Source: Ancylostoma caninum | Taxonomy: Eukaryota; Nematoda; Chromadorea; Rhabditida; Ancylostomatidae | Direction: 5' to 3' | Length of the DNA: 64,000 nucleotides | Assembly (NCBI GenBank): GCA_037903475.1 | Contig: JBAJFG010000620.1 | Span: forward strand, 1,287,676 to 1,351,675 | In this document: positions 35,101 to 44,900 of the stretch, piece after piece | How the letters are laid out: each line of letters starts with the position of its first letter | Numbering within the stretch: position 1 is the stretch's first letter | Notes under the pieces: model-generated | The model's database searches: none | Told to the model about the DNA's origin: nothing | What the model saw: the letters and a program-made list of their open reading frames with translations, nothing else | Made by a program: the position numbers and the translations under genes

Positions 35101-36019
35101 AGTTTTAGACAGTTCCATAACCAATTATACAAAGGGAGAAGGAGCTGGGCTATACGAAGTACCTGGTGTTTTGTTTGTGGCTGGACCAGGGTTTGACGGT
35201 GATGGTCTCAAAATCAGCAAGGATAAGCTAGCCACGAAAACAATCGGTAAGTTTATGAAATAATTTGTACTTACTTTGAAAAAAAAAAACAGCTGTATTT
35301 CAGAAGGCCCTTATTACCGTCCTCCCACACCTGTTCCAATGCCGAACGGTCTCCACGGTGGGGTGGATGTTGGCATTTGGGCGGATGGACCTTTCGCAGA
35401 GTAGGAGAAGCCTTTTAGTTGTCCTTATCCCTCTTTCTGCTAGTATCTTGTCGAGAAGCATGGCAATCTTGTTCGCTCACGGCAGCAATACTGGTTTTCG
35501 TACATATCGATTGTGGGTGGCGCATCGCCTTGTCGCCGCTGTCAAATCGATAGGTACCTAAACCAGTGTCGCTGCATCTGCAGAGACTGGATTTACACTA
35601 TACTTCACGGGAAGCATATCAGCATCATTCATTCTCAAATTTTCATTTTTGAGGCTTTTCTCTTCGACGATAGAAAACACAGATGTGGCCTACATCATCA
35701 AGTTTTTGCTGTGCACCAATAATACAGACTACACCATTTGCAGTGCTTCCAGTTCGACACATGGTCTCGGGAGAGGTGAGAGGCAAAAATTCACTTCTTG
35801 TAACGTTCATCTTCTAATTAAATTATTCCAGCAATTGTGGCTAGAATGGGCGCAGACATTATAGTTATATCAGGGATTGTCTTGATATTGATAACTATTT
35901 TGTCATTTGCAGTAGCTGTTATTGTCATAATATTCCTTGTTATGCAGCGTAGGCGCTACTCGCGAAGATCAGATTGGGGCGAAGAATCAAGTAGCGACGA
36001 GCCAAAATCGCCAGTTTAG
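15006..36019 (+). CDS. Alkaline phosphatase C, complete, 573 aa, 15 exons over 21 kb
   Basis: Paralogue of ALP-A with the same 15 exons, the same phase at every junction and the same total length. Exons: 15006-15081, 19051-19134, 25833-25987, 26062-26130, 28046-28160, 28226-28293, 28879-28983, 29269-29437, 30053-30196, 30252-30337, 30466-30571, 35109-35246, 35304-35400, 35654-35775, 35832-36019. Active-site set present: FIGDGMG (Asp66), VTDSAAG (Ser116), HAT (His180, Thr182), VEGGLID-VAEH (Glu328, Asp333, His337), TADHDH (Asp374, His375), LHGGVDV (His456). Differences from ALP-A near the site: GIPIVTS for GISTVTS, GVD for the usual GED. Leader MAASVLGLLCLQ; C-terminal transmembrane helix followed by RRRYSRRSDW and an acidic tail. 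Introns 1, 2 and 11 (4.0, 6.7, 4.5 kb) are swollen by mobile elements. Likely an active enzyme; whether such long introns are efficiently spliced needs RNA data. Confidence 0.9.
15479..16401 (-). CDS. Probable nested antisense gene, unrecognised, 150 aa, three exons
   Basis: Lies inside ALP-C intron 1 on the opposite strand. Exons: 16141-16401, 15901-16026, 15479-15544 (261+126+66 = 453 nt). All junctions are phase 0 with good signals: donor CAG-gtgggt, acceptor GTTTTTAG, donor CAG-gtaatt, acceptor ATTTTCAG. Exon 1 reads LLEWLVGDCRDVIKDEG and MEEIISMDGLVDKAADSQ, ordinary soluble-protein composition. Exon 2 reads VRDQVQAVTKLPEVASVQ. The last exon is short, basic, and contains an AATAAA, so it may partly be 3' UTR. 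The ATG at 16401 is the first in frame; the frame stays open upstream, and an acceptor GAACGTCAG just inside it could mean an earlier exon. Family not recognised; a retroelement gag-like origin cannot be excluded. Confidence 0.45.
17024..17095 (+). repeat. tRNA-derived relic (Ser/Leu type A and B boxes)
   Basis: Contains TGGCCGAGTGGATAAG (A-box like class II tRNA) and, 45 bases on, GGGTTCGAATCC (B box). The acceptor stem and D stem do not pair, so this is not a working tRNA. Likely a tRNA pseudogene or the head of a SINE; a second A-box-like GGCCGAGTGG is at about 15630. Confidence 0.4.
17220..17325. repeat. GC-rich tandem repeat, about 21-22 bp unit
   Basis: About five imperfect copies of CGGTGGAxCCGCxCATGCCCG. 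Related copies are at 16870-16975, including CATACGGTGGACCCACACAT. It explains the Gly/His/Arg-rich frames there. Confidence 0.7.
18080..18335. repeat. Dispersed palindromic repeat CTTGTCGACAACTTG
   Basis: Six to seven copies or near copies of the 15-bp palindrome CTTGTCGACAACTTG spaced 25-45 bases apart. Degenerate copies recur at 28425-28600 in ALP-C intron 5/6. A 244-codon open frame on the minus strand (17771-18505), the longest in the window, runs through the array and codes reiterated VVDKLLGKQ-like units; it lacks ATG context, splice support or a known family. Confidence 0.7.
19670..19705 (-). mobile_element. Helitron-like 3' terminus
   Basis: On the minus strand the sequence reads CCCGAGCGAAGCCGGGTACG then GCAGCTAG followed by T: a short GC hairpin about 8 bases before CTAG, next to a T, as Helitron 3' ends have (hairpin plus CTRR, insertion between A and T). 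The element would extend rightwards to perhaps 20900; a 5' TC end was not identified. Confidence 0.5.
19783..20900. repeat. Inverted pair of about 120-bp arms
   Basis: The block at 19783-19905 (GACCACATCTGTTCCACCGT, TTAGGCGTCAAATAATCT) returns inverted at 20780-20900 with about 90 percent agreement by eye, including GTGTACTTGGTGCA. The space between is 870 bp with no gene. It may be an internal part of the Helitron-like element whose end is at 19670. Confidence 0.7.
20972..22526. mobile_element. 1.55-kb foldback element with Tc1-like ends
   Basis: Begins TA-CAGTAGCGAGCAAAAAGATTGC and ends with the inverse followed by TA, so a TA target duplication is present. The ends resemble the C. elegans Tc1 terminus (CAGTGCTGGCCAAAAAGAT, recalled). 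Similarity of left and right arms continues inward for about 700 bp: for example ATGTGAAGTTAGTTCAACAG near 21303 against its inverse near 22190, and GTGCACATCACGGAAAATAA near 21493 against its inverse near 22010. Only about 230 bp (21645-21870) is unpaired. No transposase reading found, so non-autonomous. Confidence 0.85.
22530..23005. repeat. Minisatellite, about 110-bp unit, four copies
   Basis: Units begin near 22537, 22655, 22765 and 22885. Shared phrases are GTTGTCATATTC, TTCAGCGTATTGAG, AGTAGACATGTCTTT and AAAATCAATAAAATC. Copies are 70-85 percent alike by eye. The array ends in a run of ATCGATAA repeats. Confidence 0.75.
23105..23155. repeat. CA microsatellite
   Basis: Interrupted (CA)n with AAACA breaks. 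It follows CTCCGCGATTTCTATTCGGA, a sequence also present at 15220-15243, so both belong to one dispersed repeat family. A shorter CA tract is at 12858-12882. Confidence 0.9.
23965..25224 (+). mobile_element. Near full-length mariner transposon
   Basis: A 1260-bp element flanked by TA on both sides (23963-23964 and 25225-25226). Terminal inverted repeats start GGTTGAGGAAT(T/G)AT(A/G)AA and extend about 22 bp. It lies in ALP-C intron 2 in the same orientation as the gene. A degraded transposase reading frame fills most of it. Confidence 0.93.
24134..25155 (+). pseudogene. Mariner transposase with one stop and one frameshift
   Basis: DDE/D cut-and-paste transposase of about 340 codons. From MTDQKYRLRVCMLYDFKQGK (N-terminal helix-turn-helix) the frame reads to a TAG at 24632-24634, where mariner relatives usually have a coding codon (RQW context), then continues in the same frame through VWWNVRGLVYFE. 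The catalytic triad is kept: TSDEKW, HDNARPH and SPDLAPSDYHLF, with 34 residues between the last two Asp (DD34D, the mariner class). WIPQQP stands where mariners have WVPHEL. Near 25083 a small insertion in a GA-rich run shifts the frame; the expected ending (VIDQEGEYITD, stop at 25153) follows in the next frame. With only two disabling changes it is a young copy. Confidence 0.9.
26370..26455. repeat. Dispersed TTTTCCG/TTTACG repeat, copy 1
   Basis: Reads TTTACGCTTTCCGTTTTCCG then CCCATTTTTGGCCTTCCG; a second copy with the same order of phrases is at 27336-27400. Both are in ALP-C intron 4. Confidence 0.75.
27336..27400. repeat. Dispersed TTTTCCG/TTTACG repeat, copy 2
   Basis: Reads TTTACGCTCTCCGTTTTCCG then TCCATTTTTGGCCTTCCG. 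Same orientation as copy 1, about 960 bp downstream. Confidence 0.75.
28602..28678. repeat. 38-bp direct tandem duplication
   Basis: Two adjacent, nearly identical copies of a unit containing GAACCTTCGGAGTTGCTAGA and AAGTCAAAGAAGT, in ALP-C intron 6. Looks recent. Confidence 0.9.
31262..33070 (+). mobile_element. RTE-type LINE relic (endonuclease domain) with an insertion
   Basis: In ALP-C intron 11. A frame at 31272-31430 reads IATLNVGTLTGSSYELAAAL, a stop, then LCALQETK and KDIGYGFKV; this matches the start of RTE-clade apurinic endonuclease domains (LNVGTLTGRS..., QETKW, recalled). The domain resumes at 32664 with RNGVGVIVSERFRNS and, in another frame, FFSAYAPQTGN and EVPSEDTIIVA. Stops and frameshifts are frequent. 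Between the two parts, about 1.2 kb is bounded by a direct repeat CCCGAGTACCAGG (31430-31442 and 32654-32666), so something inserted later. No reverse transcriptase domain recognised. Confidence 0.75.
31443..32653. mobile_element. 1.2-kb insertion inside the RTE relic
   Basis: Bounded by a 13-bp direct repeat (CCCGAGTACCAGG) that interrupts the endonuclease reading, the signature of an insertion with target duplication. The insert has an (ATT)n tract near 31678-31703 and no recognised ORF, TIR or poly-A tail. Type unknown. Confidence 0.55.
33687..34985. mobile_element. Possible 1.3-kb TIR element in ALP-C intron 11
   Basis: ACCGGCGGTTTCCGCCCGAT / TTTTCTAGAGAAA at 33693-33725 is matched in inverse by TTTTCTAGAGAAACAGGCGG and AAACCACGGGTGTTAAATT at 34946-34984. 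The phrase GCGGAATTTAGCAG recurs inside (33752 and 34793). No transposase or clean target duplication found. Confidence 0.45.
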
Positions 36020-36215
36020 TTGTACAATTAATATGTCTTACCTCGAGGTTTATTCATGTCACTGGAAGGAATTTGTTCCTCATCCAGTATAAATAGTTTG
36101 CGTATTTGTCTAGAACACACTCCGAGTATTTGAATATGCAACGGAGAACACAACCTATGGAACAGTATGGGAATACTGACGTTGAGATCTGTGTGTGTCT
36201 TTAATGACACCTGTA

Positions 36216-36680
36216 CAGGGTGACACAAAATTATGGAACGGGTTCCGAATTATTCCTGATTTTCAAGCGAAATAATGGCATTGGACATAGGAACACAAGC
36301 ACGTTTGTACATTAGGGGACAGTCTTCATTACAGTGCTTTGAAGTCCTTCATCCTTTCTGAGAAGTCGTCTTCAGTTCTCGTCCCTGATTCTTGGAACTA
36401 CAGGTTTACGTCAATACGGTCCAGTTGACATAAATTGAATGGTATAAGTTCGATCATTTCGACGATGAACCACTCTATGTTGTAATGCGTAATTTTCGTG
36501 ATGGGCACAGAAATGTTCCTTGGGTTGAAGTCTCTGTATTTCCGAATTTGGAGAATTCAACACGATCATGTTAGAAGGGTTATGTTTTTTTTTTGTTAAA
36601 ATAATCACAGGCACCAAACAAACTGGGTGATGTAGAGTAAGAAGCTAGGTGACTTCGTTCCATAACTTCTTGTCGCCCCC
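36216..36680. mobile_element. 465-bp MITE flanked by TA
   Basis: Left end CAGGGTGACACAAAATTATG, right end inverse of GGGGGCGACAAGAAGTTATG, with TA directly outside both (36214-36215 and 36681-36682). Tc1/mariner-type size and target, no ORF. It starts about 200 bp after the ALP-C stop codon. Confidence 0.75.
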
Positions 36681-36925
36681 TAGGTTATGATTCGTATGCT
36701 GTACCAAGTCTGCTGGTCAAATACTCTGCACATCTTCCATGGATCCTAGAATTTTATCAAAATTCTTTCTACTCTCAAGGCACATAGAGCACCTGATCCC
36801 GGAGTCATGTACAAGGAAAAAGCCTTTATCGATGGAAATAAAAGGTGGCGCTGCACAGAAAGGATGCTGGGCAAAAAGTTTGCGAAACTCAGTCTCATGC
36901 GTAGCATTGCCCAGATCTGACGCCA

Positions 36926-36952
36926 TTATTTATTTATTTATTTATTTTATTC
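36926..36952. repeat. TTTA microsatellite
   Basis: Six tandem units of ATTT/TTTA. Confidence 0.9.
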
Positions 36953-37046
36953 GAAGGTGCGCCAACTAACCACCATGGGCTAAACCTATGAAACGAAACA
37001 TAGCAAATTATGAAGACAAAAAGGAGATCTAAAATGTAACTATAGA

Positions 37047-37949
37047 CAGGGTGCGTCAGAATTATTGACGCACCTAAAATGAGTCTGTAGAAAAGACGAG
37101 ATGCAAAAGCATTCCAAATGAGCATATGCAGAATAAAGCCCATGTCTTGGCGATCCGAATAAAATCACTCCTGTTCACAGCAATCTCCTTCCTTGCTGAG
37201 GCACTCAGCGAGAAGGCGAGCGATCGCACATCCTCTGCGATGCAACTAACTCAGGTCTACTTTGTCTCAGATCTTGAAAAGATAAGCATTTGGGAGCTTG
37301 ATGTTTCTGTGGATGATAGCGCAGGTCTTGCTCTCTAAGATATCCATATGGGGTCATCCGTAGACTGGAACTTGGTTCACAAGGAAGCCTATTCTCTGCC
37401 AAATTGAAGTCCCTCATGTAGATTTTTGAAACTGGGCCCGTACCACTTTTGTCTCCTGCACAACGACCAAGCCCTGCCAAAGTACCTACGAATTCTTCTT
37501 GGGATGAGAACTAAGATAAGCAAGAAAATGTGCCCTTAGAAGATTGTTTGGATGAGGAACAAGGAAAGGAAAAAATTTTCTATAGTAAAACATAGATGCC
37601 TTTCTTTGGCGGGAACAGGACCAGATTTGCGAACAAGGACATGTTTTCATGTGATATCTGGAGAGCAAGACCTGCCCTACTTCCCATAAAAGTATCGTTC
37701 TCCTAAAGCTTACCCTCTTCATAATATGGAAGAATAATGGACATACATCAGTTGCGGCGCATCGGCGATAATCTCTGCTGATATCTTCGTGGCTGCTTTT
37801 ACAAGGAAAGAGCGCTCTCCTAACAGGAGTGGATATTTTGTATTGGCTATGACATGATCTTCATTTCGGACATGCATATATAGTGGTTTTCGTGATGTTG
37901 TCCTTTTTACAGCACAACTTCAGTGCGTCAATATTTATGACGCACCCTG
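37047..37949. mobile_element. 903-bp foldback element
   Basis: Ends CAGGGTGCGTCA and TGACGCACCCTG. Each end is itself a small hairpin (GTGCGTCAxAATTATTGACGCAC). Similarity of the two arms continues inward: GCAGGTCTTGCTCTC near 37321 against its inverse GAGAGCAAGACCTGC near 37661, and CACTCCTGTTCACAG near 37166 against its inverse near 37828. No transposase. The TA duplication is not intact. Confidence 0.8.
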
Positions 37950-38044
37950 AATTTGCTCATGTAGGTTACCACTCGTTTTTGTCGATAATGTTTTTCTTCG
38001 GTGGAAGGATATTTAAAAGCTGGACCGGAATTCTAAAAAAACCT

Positions 38045-38705
38045 GGACCCGTAGTAAAGTGTCCAGTGCGATCATCCCACATCACCTTCAGGGTGATGAT
38101 CGCACTTCGCGTTGGAGAGGAGTATGGTGATCATCTCCACGGTGAACTGGACAGGCCGTATATGAAAAGTGATCATGATCAAACGTACGTGTAACCACGT
38201 ACTCCCACACACTCCGGGGCTGTTCTACCGTGTGAGATAGCTAGGAACCATCGCGGCCAGCAAACCAGAACGAGTACGACTTGTCAGAAGCACCAGAAGC
38301 ACCTCTCTGCTTCTGAGAAGTCGTACACATTCAAGCTGGTTCTGTGCTGTGGGGAGAAAATTAACATGCCTGAGTCCGTAGGCTCAGATGCGTTCTGTGT
38401 AATTCGCGCACCTGATCATACATACCTTCACACCATCACCATACTCCGAGTGAGATGCTCCGAGTACTTCACTCGGCGTCTCTTCACCACGCACACTATC
38501 TAGTCACTAAACTATGGCGATCATCGCCCTTCAGGGCGATGAGATCAGCGCTCCGCACATACGTGCTCGCAGCACCGTTATGGATGGTGATGATCTTAAA
38601 TTCCTCAGTGTTGGAAGGTTGTCGCGCGTGCGACCATCGCCCAAATGTGGCGACGAGTTGTGCAGGCAGCTGATCTCACCGCCATGACACTTTACTACGG
38701 GCCCT
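38045..38705. mobile_element. 661-bp MITE with CCCGTAGTAAAGTGTC termini
   Basis: Left GGACCCGTAGTAAAGTGTCC, right inverse of GGGCCCGTAGTAAAGTGTCA. The interior contains several GATCATC/GATGATC palindromes, for example CACCTTCAGGGTGATGATCG and GCCCTTCAGGGCGATGAGAT. It lies between ALP-C and the 3' end of dyf-3. Confidence 0.75.
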
Positions 38706-38988
38706 GAATTAACCGATATTTCAGCTCATTGCGCAGTTTCATCGTTGAGTAGAGCACTTGCTCGCTGAAGAAGGACAGGGGTCAGTAATCATGGTAGGGG
38801 TAGTACTTCGAAGGTGTTATGCTGTCATTTTGAAGTAAGTATTCTTTTACACGAAAATACGCCACTTCAATTTACCAGTTTAATGGAAACGAAGTTTTAG
38901 CTTCACTGGTCACTGTACAAGTTATAATGATAACAAACATAATTGTATATGTTACATTAATGTTGTGGAAAGAGAAATGTCGATATGC

Positions 38989-41900
38989 TCAGAAGTCATC
39001 TCCACTGCTCAGATCGAGCTTATCCTCGTCCTCACCATGATTCTTAAATGAGCACCTATTCACGAGGAAAATTGTGGGTTCAAGCGTATCGTACCGATCT
39101 GGCTTTCTCCTCTTCGCTGTCTGTCGGCTCTCCAGGTGCGTCGTTCCCTTCTTCTTCATCGTCATCCGACATACCGGCTCCAGTCATATTTCCGAATACT
39201 CTCCTTGCTGCTTAATAGGAAGGGTAGAGAAATCTCACGGAACTGTGAAACTTTTAAAGGGTCAATGGCAGATTTCATTCGCCCAGGTGAAAGTTCATGC
39301 TCTTGCTTATGCACAACATCGAAAAGCTACGGAATTCGTCATTTCTCAATAGTGAACTGTGTAACACAAGTGCTATGACCCCCGCATTCAGACGATGGAG
39401 GGCGAAGAAGGGCAGAGAACAGCAACGTGTGAACCTTGGACACTTTTAGGGTTAGCGTACCATTCCACGAAAGAAATTTCTGAGCGCCAAAATACCGGTT
39501 GATCCAATAGGCTTTAGTGAGTAACCGGCTGCTCGTAAAATTTGCGGGTGACCTCAGGTTAGGAAGGCAGGTGACCTGGCAAACATGCCAGGCTAGGATT
39601 CATGAACGCATAACGACGCGAAACCAGACGAGACAACCAACTTTCACACTTTTCGCATTTCATGACCCATAGTGTAACCAATGCTGCTCCGTTATCGTTT
39701 CATGAATCCCCAGCCCCACATTCATCCTGTGACATTGTCTGAGAGAGGCGCCGTGCGGTGATTATAGTGCCACTTTATCGCCACCCCTTATAATTACTAG
39801 CAAATTCAAGCTAACTTTCGACAGCCCATTCCACACTCCCATGTAAACTACTATGTATGAATCCAGAAGTTTCTAAAGAAGGTATGATTGCAGAAAACTT
39901 ACAGCCTCGCCTCTCCTGATTTATAGGTGGCACTTCGTCTTCAATGACATCATCCCTAAAAGCCAAGATATGTGCGGAAACTTAGAATAGCCATTGGTAA
40001 CTGTAAACTACAAGGAACGGCGGCTTACTGAGATGTAAGATCCATTCGCATTTTTTCAACCACTTGTCTCATTGTCCTCTCAGACTCCGCCTAAAAAATC
40101 ACTCTGAAAATTTTCACGCGGGCTTTTGTTGTCGAGGCTCACGCGACGCATTATACTCGGCCGCAGCGCGGTGCAGTGGTTGTGTGCCGCAACCGCGGCT
40201 GTCCGTCCATGAGTAATCAAAGTTCTAGTGCTGACCTGTTTCTGTCTGTCTGCTCTCTCGATCTCCAACTGTAACTGCTGAAGGTATGCCAAGTTGCGGA
40301 ATTTGACGACGTAAATCTAGAGAGTTTATACCATAAGTAAAAATATCAGAAAATTTCGGAAAGTGATACCTCGTATAATTCTTTGAGCTTCTCTTCCAGC
40401 TTCTCGTACTCATCCATATATTGTGGCCGGAACGACTAAAAATCTCATGGGAACCTTTTTTGACGAATTTTCTATATTTACCTAGACTCAGTTCTAATTT
40501 TTACTTGTAATTTGACGTAACGTTTCTGCATTTGTTCGTATTCCCTTTTCCTGCGTTCGATTTTCTCATCCAGAGCGGCTTCATCGTTTGCCACGTTGCT
40601 GAGTTTGTTCTAAAATTAGACGTCGTTGGAGAAATACGCTTGGCTAATACGCTAAATATTGTCTGTTAGATCAGAGAACGCCGATGGAGTGACATTGTCT
40701 GCAGTTACGGCCTCAGCACTGTGTCGACCAATTGTTTTAATTTTTACACTTTCTTGTAATATAAGTGATCCGATCCTTTCCATTCTGATGATTCCCTATT
40801 GCTACTTAGCAAAATCTCCTTCTAGACGCAGCATGTCGCCTCGTCTGATTGATAGAACAAGTGTGGTCGTAATAGCAGACAAGGTCACTCCATCGGCCTT
40901 TTCTGAGCTGACAGACTACATGCATACCGTTATGTCTTCCGTGTCGGACACTATTGCCTCTATAGACTTCTGGACAGTTTTCTCCGCTTCTGCCAATGGA
41001 ATAGCTCGCGATGTGGCTCTGTTGCGTTGTTGCTGTAAAAAATACATACTAGGGACCGAATTTGGCTAATAACTTGGAAATCGATCCAAAAATTCGAATA
41101 TTCGAAAGAAGCGAAGCCCTCATAGCGCCTCTTAACTTTCCTTCTGAGATACATTCTTCTTTCTGCTTCTGCGAACCTTCGGATTTTCGAATTATTCAGA
41201 ATCGGATATTCGACTTCAGATTATCATTCTAATCATAAGAAAACGGTTTTTATGAATAACCTAAGGAAGAATTTTATGAAAAGCTGCGAAAAAATCTGCA
41301 TATTTCAAGCATTAAGTTTTCTACCAACAGAAAATAAATAAAAAAAATAAAATGATGGATTTAGTCTCAAAAAAGGCCGAAGTGAAATAGAGTAGCACAG
41401 CTCAAGAACGGCATAGAATATTATTAAAACTGCTCAAAACTTTCAAATCACATCACCCACTCTGTAATAAAGCTCTTTTCCAAGCAATTCGTGAAGGGCG
41501 GCGCCAGTCTGTGGGAGCTGAGACGACAGTTGCCTGGCCACTCGGATTTCTTGCACCTATGAACAGAAGCACTTACGCATGTGAAGATAAGGGCCTGTAA
41601 CTGTGCTCACCTTCGCATTCAACTTCGTTTTTATAGTATTCCAGTGAGCATGGATGTCTTCGGGTGAAGTTCGTTTTCCAGCCTCATAAAGTAGTTTGAC
41701 TGCTGGAAGCAACTCCTGCGCAGCGTAGCCGTCTGCCTGAAGTCTTTAGTGATCAGCTGACAGCTAGAACTGTTTTAGTCCATGACATGGCACCCATCTT
41801 ACCCATCACCCTCCCAGACAATCTTTCGGAGCTTCCGCGCAGCTTGTCGATTTTCGGAACTTCCGCGAAGCCTGATTTACTATCAGAGCCCGATTTTCGG

Positions 41901-44900
41901 GACATCCGCGGAAATATGACGTCACTCGTCGATTTTTTCGGAAATTCCGCGGAAGTTCCGAATGGAGACGCAGAAAAAAGTAGTTTTGGAACTTCCGTGG
42001 AGTTTGACCCTTTTCGGAACTTCCGCGGAGCTTCGAAACAGATAGAATGGTCCAAGATACTAGCATATCAAATGGCATGTTTCCGTCCAATTTTTGTAGT
42101 GGCATGTTCTTGCTTGACTTCAGCTACCCATATAAGAAGCCGTGATAGAATGCGAAATTTTCTCCGCTAGTTTTTCTTGAAAATTAGGTTCGGAATGCCC
42201 CAATAATGAAATCTGTAATGTCGAATTTCGGGTAAAAATCGTGTCAGAAGAACGTACCTCTGTGATTATTTCCATAAATACGAAAATTTGTTAGATTTTC
42301 ACCAAAGAAGAATTTTTCATGTTGACATTGAAGTTGAAACCCAAGCCAGATGCGTGGCACAGTCAGATGGCAAGCCTGCTTGAGGCTCATCTTTAGAAAA
42401 CGAAGACACTAGTGATGTACATATTAGGTGCGTGCAAAAGTTCCGGGGCAGTTGGTGGTATTTCACCGTTCAACGTCGTTTTGCTCCTTACGTTTGTGAT
42501 ATCCTGCAAAGGTTTTCATGTATGCTGGTAGCCTAAAACACGTGCTACCTATATCAATTTTGGCTTCGGTCCATGTCAAAGCGTTGCTCTATTTTGGGTG
42601 TAAAACCAATGATATGAGCTGTGCAATAATTTGGTAAATTTCGCTTTATGAAATCAAATCTAGATGATCAATGAGAAAAGCGACCCATAGCATCAGTAAT
42701 GCGTTTGTGGAGAGTATGTTCTCTAAAATGCCAGGTGCTTGAGGGTTCCTTGGAATTCTGAGCGGAGATGAGAACCTGGAGAATGCTTCACTAGTTGGTC
42801 AGAGATTTGGTCATCGCAAAGGCGGCAGGAAAGAGCAGGTTGAACCAGACCTTGTGCAGACTATGCAAGACATCACGGGGAATTTAGTCAACAATGTCCC
42901 GTCACTAGAAGAAAATCGGTAAGAAGGGGAAGGTGAGTAGATGGATTTTGCGTGAGTTGAGCGAAGAGCACCAACGTCCACACTGGCAAGTCTGCAGATA
43001 TTCGACCTTCAGATTTTCTAACAATTCGTTTCATAGAAGAATTGCTATTGTTCATAGAGAATGGGTCAGGTACGACAATGGGAGAGGGTCATCGCAAAGT
43101 CCGGGCTCCTGCCACCCACCTAAAAAATAGCCGATCCATTACCACCTTCTTTAAAAAATTTTTTGACCTCTTATGGTCAGCAACGTGATTCATCTGCAAT
43201 GAATTTTTTCTAATGAATATACAATAATCGTCCTATAGTAATGTCATTTCCCTAAAGTAATCACAGGAGAATTCATGAGCATAGGGCCGACACAGGCGGA
43301 AATATGTGGTCTGACCCAGCTGTGGGTTGACGCAGACCAGCATGTTGCAGTGTCAACCGTATAAAGAATTGGCCATTCGTGCCTCGAAACTCTAGCCTAA
43401 CCTATATTAGTCCTTATGCCTGCCTCTTACAGACTACCCCTATTTCAACCTTCTATGACTTTGCCTGCGCTGTAAAACTTTTAATGAACAGACCCTACTG
43501 GAAAACGACGTGCACCACTATTACAGGTGTGGGCCTGTCAAATTTTTAAATTCTAGAAAAATCTTCTGTGCCATATTGGCAGCATTACGCAGATTCCAAC
43601 GCTTTTTGTCTTGAACAAAATATCTCACTTTGAGAGAAGTTATAGCGTTTTAAAAAATTAGGTGCGACTGCCCCGGAACTTTTGCACGCACCTAATAATT
43701 AGTGCTATGTGGTGGAACGACTTTTGGCGGGGTTCATAATCCTACATTTTTGGTGTCCGGGCGCGTAGAGCTGTTCATCCCTCCATGCTGGTCAAATTTC
43801 CCTTATTGGTCGAGTCATGGTTGACTCCATAATGCGCGAGTTGCTATACTCTTGTTCGATTTCGGAACTTTCGCTGAGTCATTTCGGAACTTCCGCGGAG
43901 TCAGTCCGGAACATGCGTCGGATCAGACGCGGAAGTTCCGAAAGTTTGTCTTGGCTCTTAACGGTGCAACATAAATGCAGAAGGTACAAAATTATGGAGG
44001 CTTCACGGACAAGATCAGTAGTTGTTGCATCGCCTTCAACGTGGACAACATCGCATTATTCGTTAAACCAAATTCATACGGTGGGTTAATGTGTATCAAT
44101 GTGAGTTAACAATGATGAGCCACGAACACCCTCCTCCACCCTTCTACGAGCTGTGCAATAGCGGTTGAATTTCATTGTACTCAATGATTCTTATCCACAC
44201 GTTGAGGAACAGCTTGAAGAAACAGTATTTAAAAAAACAGATTTCGTAGCTGGACATTAGACGCTAGACAAAAATCAGTTTAGCACCCCGAAAATTCCTA
44301 TATTACGGGAAAGAATTCATGAATTTGACGTTGGTGGTCACCAACCAGGTTGGGTGAAAGAAGTCTCTCTCCTGATGACCTCACGACTTGAAGCATTTAT
44401 TCAAAAGACTTCATAATTCAATAGTGACAAGTCAACCTCGTAGGTTTTGTGTTTGAAACCATATAATAACAGAACATTCACGTGATTGAGGTGTGGATAT
44501 CAGTTAGTGCTATGAGCTCGTGTCTGCCACTGCCACACTGCTAAATCTGTACCAAATATGTCGCATATTTCTGTTTTCAATTGTCTACTTATTTTATTAA
44601 TTGGTTGCGGTGTTTGTGATGTTTGACAGGATACCTAGGATTTCTGTTGTTTCGTTTTTGCTCACTTTTAGCATGGGTTACCTCATGCAATAAATATAAA
44701 TATAAACTGCTTCTATAGCCCTCTTTCCGATTTTTTTTTCTGCTGTCTCAACATGGTTACGACGGTTTTTCTTCTGGTAACGCTTTCGAGTTAAATTTCT
44801 AGAGGCAATAAGAGAGCTTCAATGAGCTATGGTGGCCATTTCTGGTCACAGGAAACTCTTTATGTTTTTTGATGCGTTCGACTGCACAAGATTGTAATGC

